This document shows, piece by piece, positions 26,479 to 35,442 of a stretch of 64,000 nucleotides of DNA (its first letter is position 1; every line of letters starts with the position of its first letter). The stretch is from positions 21,351 through 85,350 of the forward strand of contig ML014187.1 in the NCBI GenBank assembly GCA_003615045.1. The letters are read 5' to 3'. This stretch comes from Caulochytrium protostelioides (taxonomy: Eukaryota; Chytridiomycota; Caulochytriomycetes; Caulochytriales; Caulochytriaceae). Below the pieces are notes generated by a model. The model was not told the DNA's origin, did not search any database, and saw only the letters and a list, made by a program, of their open reading frames with translations. The position numbers were made by a program, and so were the translations under genes.

Positions 26479-29130
26479 ATGACCTCGGTGCCGCGCGCAC
26501 CCTCGCCGGTGACGCCCGTCGGCGACGCTACGCCCGCGGCGGGGTCTGCCGCGGACGGCGGCCGCATCCGGCCGCTCCCGTCATCCGTCGTGCATCGCAT
26601 CGCCGCGGGCGAAGTTGTGCCGCGCGCGTCGCACGCCGTCAAAGAGCTGCTCGAGAACAGCCTCGACGCCGGGAGCACGCAGATCGATGTGACGCTGACG
26701 CAGGGCGGGCTGAAGCGCATCCAGATCAAGGACAACGGCCACGGCATCCACCGCGCGGACTTCCCGCGCGTCTGCGAGCGGTATGCGACATCCAAGCTCC
26801 GCGAGTACGCGAGCCTCGCCTCAGGACAAGTCGCCACGTTCGGATTCCGCGGCGAGGCCCTCGCGAGCGTCAGCCACGTGGCGCGCCTGGTGGAGGTCGT
26901 CTCCAAGACGCCGGGCGCCCGCTGCGCCTTTCGGGGCAAGTATGCGCAGGGCCAGCTGCTAGACGGCGGGCCGACGCCTTGCGCGGGCAACGACGGCACC
27001 ATCATCACCATCGATGATCTGTTCCACCATGTCTCGCTGCGCCAGCGCGCGTTCGAGACGGCTGCCGCCAAGACCGAAGAATACCAGCGCTGCCTGGTTG
27101 TCCTCCAGCACTACGCCCTCGCGTACCCGCATGTGGGCTTCTCATGCCGCCGCACCACCCAAGCCGCGCCGGATCTGCTCGTGCGCGGGCGGTCGCGCGA
27201 GCCGGCGGAAAGCGACGAGCCGGGCGATGCCCCCGGAGCGGCTCGGACCGACCGGATCGGCGCGATCTATGGTCCCCGCGTCGCGCAGGAGCTCGTGTGG
27301 ATCTACGAGCATGCTGACGACCGCGTCACGTCGTATGATGGCGCGCCGTACGCGTGGTCCTGCGAGGGCTTCGTGCGCCCCCCGAGTATCTCCGCGGTGG
27401 CGGCGTCCGCCTCACGCGGGCGCTGGCCGCTGTTTATCAACGGCCGCCTAGTCACATGCCGCCCGCTCCAGCGCGCCATTGACCGCGTGTATGCGCCCTA
27501 CTTGCCCAAGGGTCACGCGGCCTTTCTCGGATACCTGCACCTCCGTCTGCCGCCGTCGCATGTCGACGTGAACGTGCATCCGACGAAGCGGGAGGTCATC
27601 TTCCTGAATGAAGAAACCGTCGTGGAGGCCATCTGCCAAGCCCTCGAGCAAAAACTCGCGTCGTGGGCGACGGGGCGGCGATTTGATGTCCGCCAGATGC
27701 CCGAGCTCCCCAGTATGGCTGACTACCTCGCAACCGCCTCACCCGCCAAATCAACGCATCAGACCGATACGGCGACGGCGGCATCGGCGGTGACGGAGGC
27801 GACGGCGCTGGGCGACGAGGCCATCGGTGCTTCGCAGCCGAGAACCCCCGCGCAGATGTCGCAGCGCGCGTCTCAGATGCTTCTCGCGCCACCGGGCCAG
27901 AGCATCTTCCAGACGGCTTCAGGCACCTTACACACGAGCCCGCGTGCGCCCGAGCACCGGCTGAACCGCGTCGATGCCCGCGCTCGCCAGCTCGAGCAAT
28001 TCTCGGGGTTCTCGGTCACACCGGGTAGTGCTGAACGGCGGCGCTCCCTGGGCCTGCCGGTGAGTTCCGCAGGCCTCGCAGGGTCACCGTCTCGTGGCTT
28101 GTCGCCGCTGCGGAACCGTCGGCCGAGCAACTCTGCAGAGAACGACAGTGTCATTATCTTGGATGACAATGATGATGATGACGAAGGCAGTGTTTTGCAC
28201 GTGGTAGCGACGGAGGACACTGACCTCGACTCAGTGCACGAGCTCCGCGCTGAGTTGGCCGATGCAGCGCATCCGCATCTGACGCATCTGTTCCGCAACC
28301 TCGTGCACGTCGGCACCGTCGATGACCAACAGGTTTTGTGGCAGCACGAGACCTCGTTGTATCTGGTTCAACTCCCGCGCGTGGCGGTCGAGCTCTTTTA
28401 TGCGCTGGCGCTGCTTGGGTTCGGACGCTTTGGCCTGCTGCAGCTGAGCCCCCCCATCCCGCTCCGTGCCACGATGAAGGCCTGGCTTGCCTTGCACATG
28501 CCATCAGCGGATGCCGCTGATACCGACGCGGGAAGCAATATGCCATCCGATGCCATGCTGCGCCACACATTGGGCCACGTGACCGTCGAACACGTCCCTG
28601 ACCAGCTGACCACATTGTTCGACGAAAAAGCCGAAATGCTCAAGGAATACTTCGGCATGACGATCCTTCCTACCGATGCACTTTCGCAACCGCAGCCTAC
28701 GGTTAATGCGCCCGTGGAACCTGAGCTTTGGTTAGCCTCGCTTCCTGTACTGCTGAACGAGTATACTCCGCCGCTCCACAAGCTACCGCTCTTTCTGCTG
28801 CGCTGTCTCACGCAAGTCGACTGGACGGATGAGAAGATGTGCTTCCGCACGCTGTGCCACGAGATCGCCTTGTTCTACACGCCCGAGCCCACACCCGACG
28901 TCTGGCTCTTCCCACCCAAAACGGCATCGGCCTCCGCGGCGCCGTCATCAGAGCCGTCGACTGGCGACACGGATCTGGCCGTTTCGCCCTTCGCAGAGCA
29001 AACGCGCCGCATCCTGGCGCCAGCAATTCAGCGGTATGCGTTTGCGCCACGACGCTTCGCCAACGACGGAACGCTTCTGCGGATTGCGGATCTCCCTGAT
29101 CTTTACCGCGTGTTTGAACGGTGCTCGTAG
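26479..29130 (+). CDS. MLH1: DNA mismatch repair protein Mlh1 (MutL homologue)
   Basis: The 883-aa product is longer than human MLH1 (756). The N-terminal GHKL ATPase has all motifs: IAAGEVVPRASHAVKELLEN (about 40-59) with the Mg-binding Asn, LDAGS, DNGHGI (about 85-90), VCERYATSKL, FGFRGEALAS (about 121-130) and CAGNDGT. The transducer region has LPPSHVDVNVHPTKREVIFL (about 356-375). A low-complexity linker with a DDNDDDDEG run separates it from a full C-terminal domain (LFRNLVHVGTVDDQQVLWQH, LPVLLNEYTPPLHKLPLFLL, VDWTDEKMCFRTLCHE). That domain is Mlh1-type, not Pms1 or Mlh3. It ends LPDLYRVFERCS: the FERC that normally terminates Mlh1 is followed by one extra Ser. Mlh1 dimerises with Pms1 or Mlh3, and its terminal Cys completes the Pms1 endonuclease metal site. 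The ATG was chosen where high conservation starts. Confidence 0.95.
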   Translation: MTSVPRAPSPVTPVGDATPAAGSAADGGRIRPLPSSVVHRIAAGEVVPRASHAVKELLENSLDAGSTQIDVTLTQGGLKRIQIKDNGHGIHRADFPRVCERYATSKLREYASLASGQVATFGFRGEALASVSHVARLVEVVSKTPGARCAFRGKYAQGQLLDGGPTPCAGNDGTIITIDDLFHHVSLRQRAFETAAAKTEEYQRCLVVLQHYALAYPHVGFSCRRTTQAAPDLLVRGRSREPAESDEPGDAPGAARTDRIGAIYGPRVAQELVWIYEHADDRVTSYDGAPYAWSCEGFVRPPSISAVAASASRGRWPLFINGRLVTCRPLQRAIDRVYAPYLPKGHAAFLGYLHLRLPPSHVDVNVHPTKREVIFLNEETVVEAICQALEQKLASWATGRRFDVRQMPELPSMADYLATASPAKSTHQTDTATAASAVTEATALGDEAIGASQPRTPAQMSQRASQMLLAPPGQSIFQTASGTLHTSPRAPEHRLNRVDARARQLEQFSGFSVTPGSAERRRSLGLPVSSAGLAGSPSRGLSPLRNRRPSNSAENDSVIILDDNDDDDEGSVLHVVATEDTDLDSVHELRAELADAAHPHLTHLFRNLVHVGTVDDQQVLWQHETSLYLVQLPRVAVELFYALALLGFGRFGLLQLSPPIPLRATMKAWLALHMPSADAADTDAGSNMPSDAMLRHTLGHVTVEHVPDQLTTLFDEKAEMLKEYFGMTILPTDALSQPQPTVNAPVEPELWLASLPVLLNEYTPPLHKLPLFLLRCLTQVDWTDEKMCFRTLCHEIALFYTPEPTPDVWLFPPKTASASAAPSSEPSTGDTDLAVSPFAEQTRRILAPAIQRYAFAPRRFANDGTLLRIADLPDLYRVFERCS

Positions 29131-29155
29131 GCCCTGACACGGCTGATTAGACCCC

Positions 29156-29183
29156 CTTTTATGCGCCCTTGCGCGCATAAAAG
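29156..29183. terminator. Perfect 11-bp stem-loop downstream of MLH1
   Basis: CTTTTATGCGC pairs with GCGCATAAAAG across a 6-nt loop, starting 26 nt after the MLH1 stop. The right arm also reads CATAAAAG, a TATA-like sequence facing the downstream SPEF1 gene, and the left arm reads the same on the other strand. It could be a 3' processing element, a promoter element or a cruciform. The terminator type is only the nearest label. Confidence 0.45.
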
Positions 29184-29251
29184 AGTTGCTTGAGTTGCTG
29201 TCGGGACGCCTGTCGGGTGACCGAAGCCATCGTCACGAGTCGATGGTCGTG

Positions 29252-29283
29252 TTTTCGCTTCGAGCGTCCGCTCGAGGCGAAAA
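29252..29283. repeat. 15-bp near-perfect inverted repeat with 2-nt loop
   Basis: TTTTCGCTTCGAGCG pairs with CGCTCGAGGCGAAAA (one G-T type mismatch), separated by 2 nt. It lies 68 nt after the previous hairpin, in the MLH1-SPEF1 spacer. Confidence 0.6.
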
Positions 29284-29738
29284 CTCCGATCCCTCTCAAC
29301 GTTGTTTTGTTTGGGTTGCGGGTGTTGTGGTGTCCCGCGGATCACCGCGGGCCGACGATCGGCAACGCCGGATGTTCTCCGACCCTCAAAAGAGGGGGGC
29401 GCAGGGCGGGAAGGCGCCGATCTCACCGTTCGTCAAGCCGAGTATGATTTGGATGCAGTACCCCTCTCCCTGCATAGACATTCCTTCAATCGCTTGATTG
29501 TCTTGGACTTGGAAGGTGACGTCGGTCACACCTGTCGCCGACGCCGCCTGCCATTCCGTAGCCCGTATCCTCTTGCATTGTTAACCCTTCCCTATTAGAC
29601 ATTAGAATATCTCGGCTCGCTCCGCAAGTGATTTCAGACGCAGGCGTCGGTCAGGATCGCGTTTTGCCCTCGCGTCCTGGGCGCATAGCCCAACACCGTA
29701 GTCGTATTCGATCTTCACCCCTTCAACAGACCGCCGCG

Positions 29739-31034
29739 ATGGCTGGTCCTGGCGACGCACTGTCGGAGGAGGAGGTGGCCGGCGTCTATGAGTGGCTCGA
29801 CAGTCTCCCCCTGACGCGGACAAAGCGTAATATCTACCGCGACTTCAGCGATGCCTTCACCGCAGCGGAGATCGTCCACCACTATCTGCCGCGGCTCGTC
29901 GATATGCACAATTATCCACCCGCCAACGCCGCCAAACAGAAGATCAGCAACTGGAATACCCTCAACAACAAAGTTCTGCGCCGCTTGGGCTATGCCTTGC
30001 GTGAGTCCACGATCGCCGCCCTCGTCGCGGGAAAACCGGGTGAGATCGAGCGTGTTCTGCTCCAAATCCGGGCCAAAATCGACCACTACAAGGCCATGTA
30101 CCCAAATAGCCTCGGCTCGCGGCTAGCCTCGGCGTACCCAAGCCACACCGTCACGCGTAGCCAGTCACGCGCGGGCTCGGTCTCGGATCTCGGCGACGTT
30201 GGATCCGGCTCGCTCGATCGCATCCCGCGGCAGGTCTCCTCGCTTGGTCGGCCCTATGGCGGCGGCACGCGCATGCCGATGACAGTGCCGCCGATCCAAG
30301 CTGCGCCCTCGTACGCATCACCGCTGCCGCCGAGCATGGCCACCCCATCACAACCGCCCACGTGGCCGAAATCCTTGCATGAGCAGCCTCCACCGCCCAT
30401 GATGCGGCACGACGCTTATGCAGAGCACGCGTTGCCAGGAGCACCCATAGCTCGCGGCACCTACCGTGACGAGCCGAGTATGAGCATGCCATCGCGGCCG
30501 CCACCGCCGCTTAATGCACCTGGGCCCACCGGCCATGCCAACATGTATGTAACGTTGCGTGGACCGCCGGCCTCAACTTACAACAGCCATGCAGGGCCGC
30601 GCCACGTCGGTCCAAGCGGCAGCCTCGGAAATCATGGTCCGCCGCCACAGCCGCCCCCGGCCTATCCGCTACCGACCACGATTCAGGACGCGGCCAACAT
30701 GAATCATCTGCTGAGTATGCGCGACCAGCACATCCAGCGGCTCGAAGAGCAACTCCAGTGGTATCGGCAGCAGTACGGCCCGATGCCTCCCTCCATCGCG
30801 AGCGGCGCCGGCACCCACGTTAACATGAGCCCCCACAGCATGGAGCTACCAGCGCTTAACCCGTATACGCATGCATTGGCGCCGCCTAAACCGCCTACGG
30901 CGAATCCATCCCTGAAGCAGCGGGCCACCGCCGCGGCGCCGACCGCGCATCCGTCGGCGCCCATGCCGCAGCGGAACGAGGAGCGCTCGCGGTTTTTCAG
31001 TCGATCGCAACGACCGTTGCAGTCCACGCGCTGA
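29739..31034 (+). CDS. SPEF1: SPEF1/CLAMP-like calponin-homology (CH_2) protein, ciliary/microtubule-associated
   Basis: The 431-aa product has an N-terminal SPEF1-type CH domain (about 10-115): VYEWLDSLPLTRTKRNIYRD, FSDAFTAAEIVHHYLPRLVD, MHNYPPANAAKQKISNWNTL and NNKVLRRLGYAL. The MHNYxPAN...QKxSNWxxLNxKVL signature is diagnostic of SPEF1/CLAMP. SPEF1 binds and bundles microtubules of the axonemal central pair and of epithelial cortex. The middle (about 120-360) is Pro/Ser/Met-rich and disordered, and a short coiled coil (MNHLLSMRDQHIQRLEEQLQ, about 325-350) may mediate dimerisation as in other SPEF1 proteins. The C-terminus is basic. The start was chosen at the first ATG of the high-GC3 segment. 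Presence of SPEF1 implies a motile flagellum in the life cycle. Confidence 0.88.
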   Translation: MAGPGDALSEEEVAGVYEWLDSLPLTRTKRNIYRDFSDAFTAAEIVHHYLPRLVDMHNYPPANAAKQKISNWNTLNNKVLRRLGYALRESTIAALVAGKPGEIERVLLQIRAKIDHYKAMYPNSLGSRLASAYPSHTVTRSQSRAGSVSDLGDVGSGSLDRIPRQVSSLGRPYGGGTRMPMTVPPIQAAPSYASPLPPSMATPSQPPTWPKSLHEQPPPPMMRHDAYAEHALPGAPIARGTYRDEPSMSMPSRPPPPLNAPGPTGHANMYVTLRGPPASTYNSHAGPRHVGPSGSLGNHGPPPQPPPAYPLPTTIQDAANMNHLLSMRDQHIQRLEEQLQWYRQQYGPMPPSIASGAGTHVNMSPHSMELPALNPYTHALAPPKPPTANPSLKQRATAAAPTAHPSAPMPQRNEERSRFFSRSQRPLQSTR

Positions 31035-31163
31035 ATCCCATCATAACGTAACAATAGCAAAAGAGAAGAGCGCTGTGATTGGGAGAAGGGGGGCCATGGT
31101 CCGAGGAAAGCACAGCGCAGGGCCGCGCCCCTCAGACGTGATGAGCGATATCCCGATGACGGG

Positions 31164-33731
31164 CTACGGACTGGTGATGTTGGGCGCGCCCGGTTTCGGC
31201 GGTAACGAGTGGCGCATCGGCCGCGGCGGGTCTCGCCGCGCTGTCGAGGGCAGCGCCGAGGCCGTCGCAGCCGCAGAACCGCCACGGTCGCTGCGGCCAT
31301 AAGTGCCGCCGTAGCTCCCCTGGCGCGCCGCCGACGTCGACGACGCGACGAAGAGCTCGTCGCGATAGCCCTGGTTGAACCCGCCATCGTTGGAGGCGGT
31401 AGCGAGGCCGCCGGCGCCCGAGGCCGCGGTGGACGTGACCGACGATGCCGTGCCGCGCTCGGAGGGCCGGTCGGCAAACCCGCGGTCGTGCCAGGACCCG
31501 CCACGGCCGAGCTTCGCGCCATTGGCGCGGGATCCGTGGTGCGCGAGGGCCCCGTCCCACGCGTGGGATGGCGGCATTTCGTCGGGATGCGGAGGGAGGA
31601 TGCGGTGCCGCCGATTACCAAACTCCTGCATCTCCTGGTCGCGGCGGTTGCGCGCGTCCAGTTCATGGCTGGCCGCCCAATCCGCGAACCCGGGACCGGT
31701 GCGCCGCGGCTTCGGCTCCTTGTGGAAGTACAGGTGATCCAGTGCTTGTTCGGCACTGAGGCGCTCGGCCGGATTGTTGACGAGCAGCTGGTCCACCAGC
31801 GACAGCGCTTCCGGGTCCGCGGTGCGGCGGCTGTTGCGGTAGTGACGCTCAAAGAAGCCGATGACATCGCGCTTGTGCACAGTCTGGAACGTAGCAGGAT
31901 CGTCGCGCATCACAACGGGCAGGTAAACGTGGTTCGGCCAGGTCTGCTGGTTCGGCGTGCCCGTCACCGAAAAGACGGTATCGAGCTGCTGGAAATCACT
32001 GCGACCCTGGAACACCGGGATGCGCGTGAGAATTTCGCCAAACACGCAGCCGACGCCCCACATATCCACCGCGCTGTCGTAGCAGACGGCGCCCAGCAGC
32101 AGTTCCGGCGGGCGGTACCATCGCGTCACGACCAGATTCGTGTACTCGCGCCCCGGGTTGCTTGGGTCATAGGTCCGCGCAAGACCAAAGTCGGCAATCT
32201 TGAGCTCGCCGCGGTTGTTGATCAGAATGTTGGCGCTCTTCATGTCGCGATGGAGAATCGCGTTGCGGTGGAGGTACCACGTGCCACGGAGGAGCTGCTG
32301 CATAAACGACTTGATCTGGTCTGGGTAAAAGACCACGTCTGGGTTCTGCAGCAAGCCTGCGAGATCGTGCTCCATGTAGGGAAACGACATGAACATGGCG
32401 CCGCGCGTACGTTTGTTGGCCGCGATGGTCTGGAGATCGTGACCCTGCGTGGCGGATGTCGACGCAACTTTGACGGTCTCGTGGACCATCTCCACGAGTT
32501 CAATGATGCAGGTATGGTGCAGCGCTTTGAGAATCCGGATCTCACGCAGCGCTGTGATCGGGATGCCCTCTTTTTCGTTGTGCATCAGAATTTTTTTCAA
32601 CGCCACTTGCTGGCCCGTGCTTTTGCATGTCGCGCGCGTGACCTCGCCGAACGTGCCCTCGCCTACTTTTTCCTTGGACATGGTGTACGCCGACAGATCC
32701 GAAAAGCCATGGTACGACCGATCGGGCAGCGGCTCGGTGGATGGCGGCTTCAGGCGGCCCAGCAGCGGCGAGCCCGTCTTGGACAGGATAGGACTGCTCA
32801 CGCCCGACAGCGGTTTGTTGATCGTGATCCGCGCGCCATTCAGAGCGGCAGAGCTCAGAGACGACGTCGGGTCCGACTTGAATAGATCGGCGCTAAGCGG
32901 CGCCGCGACGCCTGGCCGCGAGTTCCCGGAGGCCGTTGTTGCGGTTCCGGGACGAGCGCCACCGACCATCATCTCGCCGGGCGTTCGCGTCCGGGGCGTG
33001 CCGCCGAGCGACCGCGCGTGGTCGGGGGTGCCGTGGCCGTGCGAGGACGCATGCAGCGCCCCGTCGGCGGCCGCGCCACCGGCATGCGCGCTGCCAGGCG
33101 CCGACGTCGTCTGGTCCGACGCGAGCCGCGATGCCTCGTCCATCACAGAAGCAGCGTCGGCGTCGGCGCCGTCGCGGCCCATAATTTCGCCGTCCTCCAG
33201 GTCCTGCAGATGCTGGCTGTCCTGCCGGCGAGCGCATGGGGTCGACTCGGTTGGATGGTGCGGCGCGGGCGGCGGCGAGTGCACATCGGCTAGCGTGTAG
33301 CCCGGCCGCCGGGCGGCGTCGTTGGACTCGGTGGCCGAGGCGGAGACTATGGACGCCCGCGCCGACGACCTCGACTCGCCGGCGGCGGTGACCGCTGCTG
33401 ATGGCGGCGGCGAGGCCCGCCGGCTCGTCGTCTCGACGGACCCGATCGAGCCAATCGACGTCACGTCGGTATGGCCGGACGGGTCGGCCACGGGGTGCGG
33501 GAGCGGCGCCGTCGTGGTGGCGGCGCTGCCGGATGCGGGCCCACGGGCGGTCTGAAACGCCTCGGCGGATGTCGAGACATCGGCATCGCTTTCGTGGAGC
33601 GCCCGCTTAAACGCGCCGCCGATCACGGGGCTGGCCGCGTCAGGCGCTTTGCGCTTCGGCGGCGGCGCTTCCGCGGAGGCGTGGGAGCGGCCACCGGCCG
33701 CCGCGCCGTCCTCAGGCACGCCGTCCGGCAT
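31164..33731 (-). CDS. BUR1: Cyclin-dependent kinase Cdk9/Bur1 (P-TEFb type)
   Basis: The 855-aa product starts at the first true ATG (MPDGVPEDGAAAGG). A 345-residue low-complexity N-terminal extension precedes the kinase domain (about 350-668): VGEGTFGEV, VALKKILMHNEKEGIPITALREIRILKAL with the PITALRE cyclin-binding helix that named CDK9, HRDMKSANILI, DFGLART and a T-loop reading GREYTNLVVTRWYRPPELLL with the activating Thr. The pattern matches Cdk9/Bur1 rather than Cdk12/Ctk1. Bur1 with a cyclin T/Bur2 phosphorylates Spt5 and the Pol II CTD during elongation. One insert between the hinge and helix C (VASTSATQGHDLQTIAANKR) resembles the CDK9 insertion. The C-terminal 190 residues are Gly/Ser-rich. 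The 3' end converges with SPEF1 (129-bp gap). Confidence 0.92.
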   Translation of the reverse strand: MPDGVPEDGAAAGGRSHASAEAPPPKRKAPDAASPVIGGAFKRALHESDADVSTSAEAFQTARGPASGSAATTTAPLPHPVADPSGHTDVTSIGSIGSVETTSRRASPPPSAAVTAAGESRSSARASIVSASATESNDAARRPGYTLADVHSPPPAPHHPTESTPCARRQDSQHLQDLEDGEIMGRDGADADAASVMDEASRLASDQTTSAPGSAHAGGAAADGALHASSHGHGTPDHARSLGGTPRTRTPGEMMVGGARPGTATTASGNSRPGVAAPLSADLFKSDPTSSLSSAALNGARITINKPLSGVSSPILSKTGSPLLGRLKPPSTEPLPDRSYHGFSDLSAYTMSKEKVGEGTFGEVTRATCKSTGQQVALKKILMHNEKEGIPITALREIRILKALHHTCIIELVEMVHETVKVASTSATQGHDLQTIAANKRTRGAMFMSFPYMEHDLAGLLQNPDVVFYPDQIKSFMQQLLRGTWYLHRNAILHRDMKSANILINNRGELKIADFGLARTYDPSNPGREYTNLVVTRWYRPPELLLGAVCYDSAVDMWGVGCVFGEILTRIPVFQGRSDFQQLDTVFSVTGTPNQQTWPNHVYLPVVMRDDPATFQTVHKRDVIGFFERHYRNSRRTADPEALSLVDQLLVNNPAERLSAEQALDHLYFHKEPKPRRTGPGFADWAASHELDARNRRDQEMQEFGNRRHRILPPHPDEMPPSHAWDGALAHHGSRANGAKLGRGGSWHDRGFADRPSERGTASSVTSTAASGAGGLATASNDGGFNQGYRDELFVASSTSAARQGSYGGTYGRSDRGGSAAATASALPSTARRDPPRPMRHSLPPKPGAPNITSP

Positions 33732-35442
33732 GGCGCCCGCGAGGACCTGCACCCGTGTGCGCGCGAAGAGGGTATACGGACGGTCGCTCGTCGTCCCGCG
33801 TCAGCTGGCCGTTGGGAGCCGTCAGCCGCCGCGGACGTGGCGAACGTGGCTCGGGATCCGCGGCCGATGGGTGGCGTGTGGGTGGGTGGAGTGGCCTCAC
33901 GGCGGCGTCCGCGTGCGGAGCCGTGACGTCGGCGGGCCAGTCGAGACGTCAGGGATCAGGGACGGACGATCAGGGATCAGGGACGGTTGTCAGGGACAGG
34001 AGGGGGCGCCGTCGGCTGACTCGACATCGAAACGATGCCGCCTGCGACCACGTGCCGGCCCTTTCCCATGGCTTCCGCCCTTTCGAGGCTAGCATGGCCA
34101 TACAAGAAGATGTCCCTTCAATTAACAAGCGTCGTCGTTTCGTTCGTCTCTGCAAATTGCCGCATAGGGGTCCACGCGTCCACTCGATTGGTGCGCGGTT
34201 CCGACCACCAATATGACCATTGGGCAGCGCTCGGCAGCACATGGGGGTGGCCTAGCCCGCCCATATGCCCCCGCCCGAGCCCCGCCGCCGTGGCATGCGC
34301 CATGTTCCTCCCCGTCTATCGCCGGCCCCGCTGGTGGCGGATGTTCGAGTCTCAGCCCGCGAGGTCCAGCTGGGGGCAACGAGAAGGTGAGCTCGCCAAA
34401 CTAAGCACACAACATGCCGTAACCTGTGATCGCTTCTCGGAGCCGACCAGGGGAAGACTGCATTTTTTCTGGTAATGACAAATCGTTCGTCGTTGAAGTT
34501 CCCTGCCGTTGTGGAATCCCCTTTCGCTCTCCAATTCTTTGGCTCTTCGCCATTTGATCCCTCTCCCCGACGCCATGGACCTCCATAGTCCATTTTCCAG
34601 AAGCCATGCTTCAGGTCTTTCATGATCGACTGGCGCCACTCTAACGACGCGCTTAGGGCTCTACACATACAACAGAGCTAGAAGTGTAGCGCCTATTTGC
34701 GTCATGATCCATGCTGGCATGTCTCAACGTTTCTCAATGTTGACCTGGTAGTTTGACCAGTAAATACATTGAACGGCAGGCTCATTATCATGTGATCATG
34801 CGGCCATGGTCGGGTATGGCATCGCAATCGCCAACCTCATGGCATCGTCGTCGGGCTTGGGAGCTCCCCCTTGAAGTCGCGATCATTCTGATGTCTTTGC
34901 GGCACCGGCGGCTTGGCTGAACACATGGTCCCCAGCCGCGGCCGTCCGGAGCGCCGACCCAAGAAAAATGTCCACGCAAAGGGGCCGAAGCCGGGGCGGC
35001 GGCATGACGCCGAACGAGCGTCGTGGGGTGGGGCGAAGGCACCAGGGCCGTCGGAGCACGGCGCCGCATGGTCGAGTGACCAGCACATCCCAGGCCAAAA
35101 AAAAACATGGTGGGTGATCCACGGAGATAGCCCATCGTTTTGACCCATCGCATCGCATCACATCACGCCACACGGCGTCGCACGTCGATACGGTTCTCAT
35201 CCCACGCGGTTGATGTGGAAGTATACTCCGTGAAGTAGGTCGTGCTGGAAGGTTATCTCGGGAGTGAGACCGACGAGACGGCGATCGCTGGGGAGTCTTT
35301 CCAACGTGAGGTCTCTCGTCGACTCTCCTTTCCTGCCCTCCCCACCCATTCACCCACGCCCCTCCCGCCTCGCGTCGCTAGCCTCACGTTTCGTGCCCGG
35401 CAGCCTACGGTCCAAGTACCGCCGGCACCCGGGGCTGTCACT
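33732..35442. other. Divergent promoter region of BUR1 and FYVE genes
   Basis: The 1.7-kb spacer has no supported gene. It has a 20-bp direct repeat (33948-34000) and an AT-richer, non-coding core at about 34400-34850. Open frames near 34035-34475 were considered and not accepted. Confidence 0.5.
33948..34000. repeat. 20-bp direct repeat (CAGGGATCAGGGACGG units)
   Basis: Two adjacent 20-21 bp units containing CAGGGATCAGGGACGG, plus a partial third (GTCAGGGACAGG), start about 217 bp upstream of the BUR1 ATG. Confidence 0.75.

Larger units (their letters stand above)
29131..29738. other. MLH1-SPEF1 intergenic region with two stem-loops
   Basis: The 608-bp spacer separates two genes on the same strand. 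It has an 11-bp perfect stem-loop (29156-29183) and a 15-bp near-perfect one (29252-29283), then a G-rich stretch near 29390-29415 and a C/T-rich leader before SPEF1. No ORF is supported. Confidence 0.6.

Noticed and set aside
31209-32885. 558-aa plus-strand ORF over the kinase gene
   Set aside because: Antisense shadow of BUR1 with no recognisable domain.
34035-34475. 146-aa plus-strand ORF with a GAGAAG-GTGAGC donor-like site nearby
   Set aside because: Only part of it has coding-like third positions, no second exon was found and the 3' half is AT-rich non-coding sequence.
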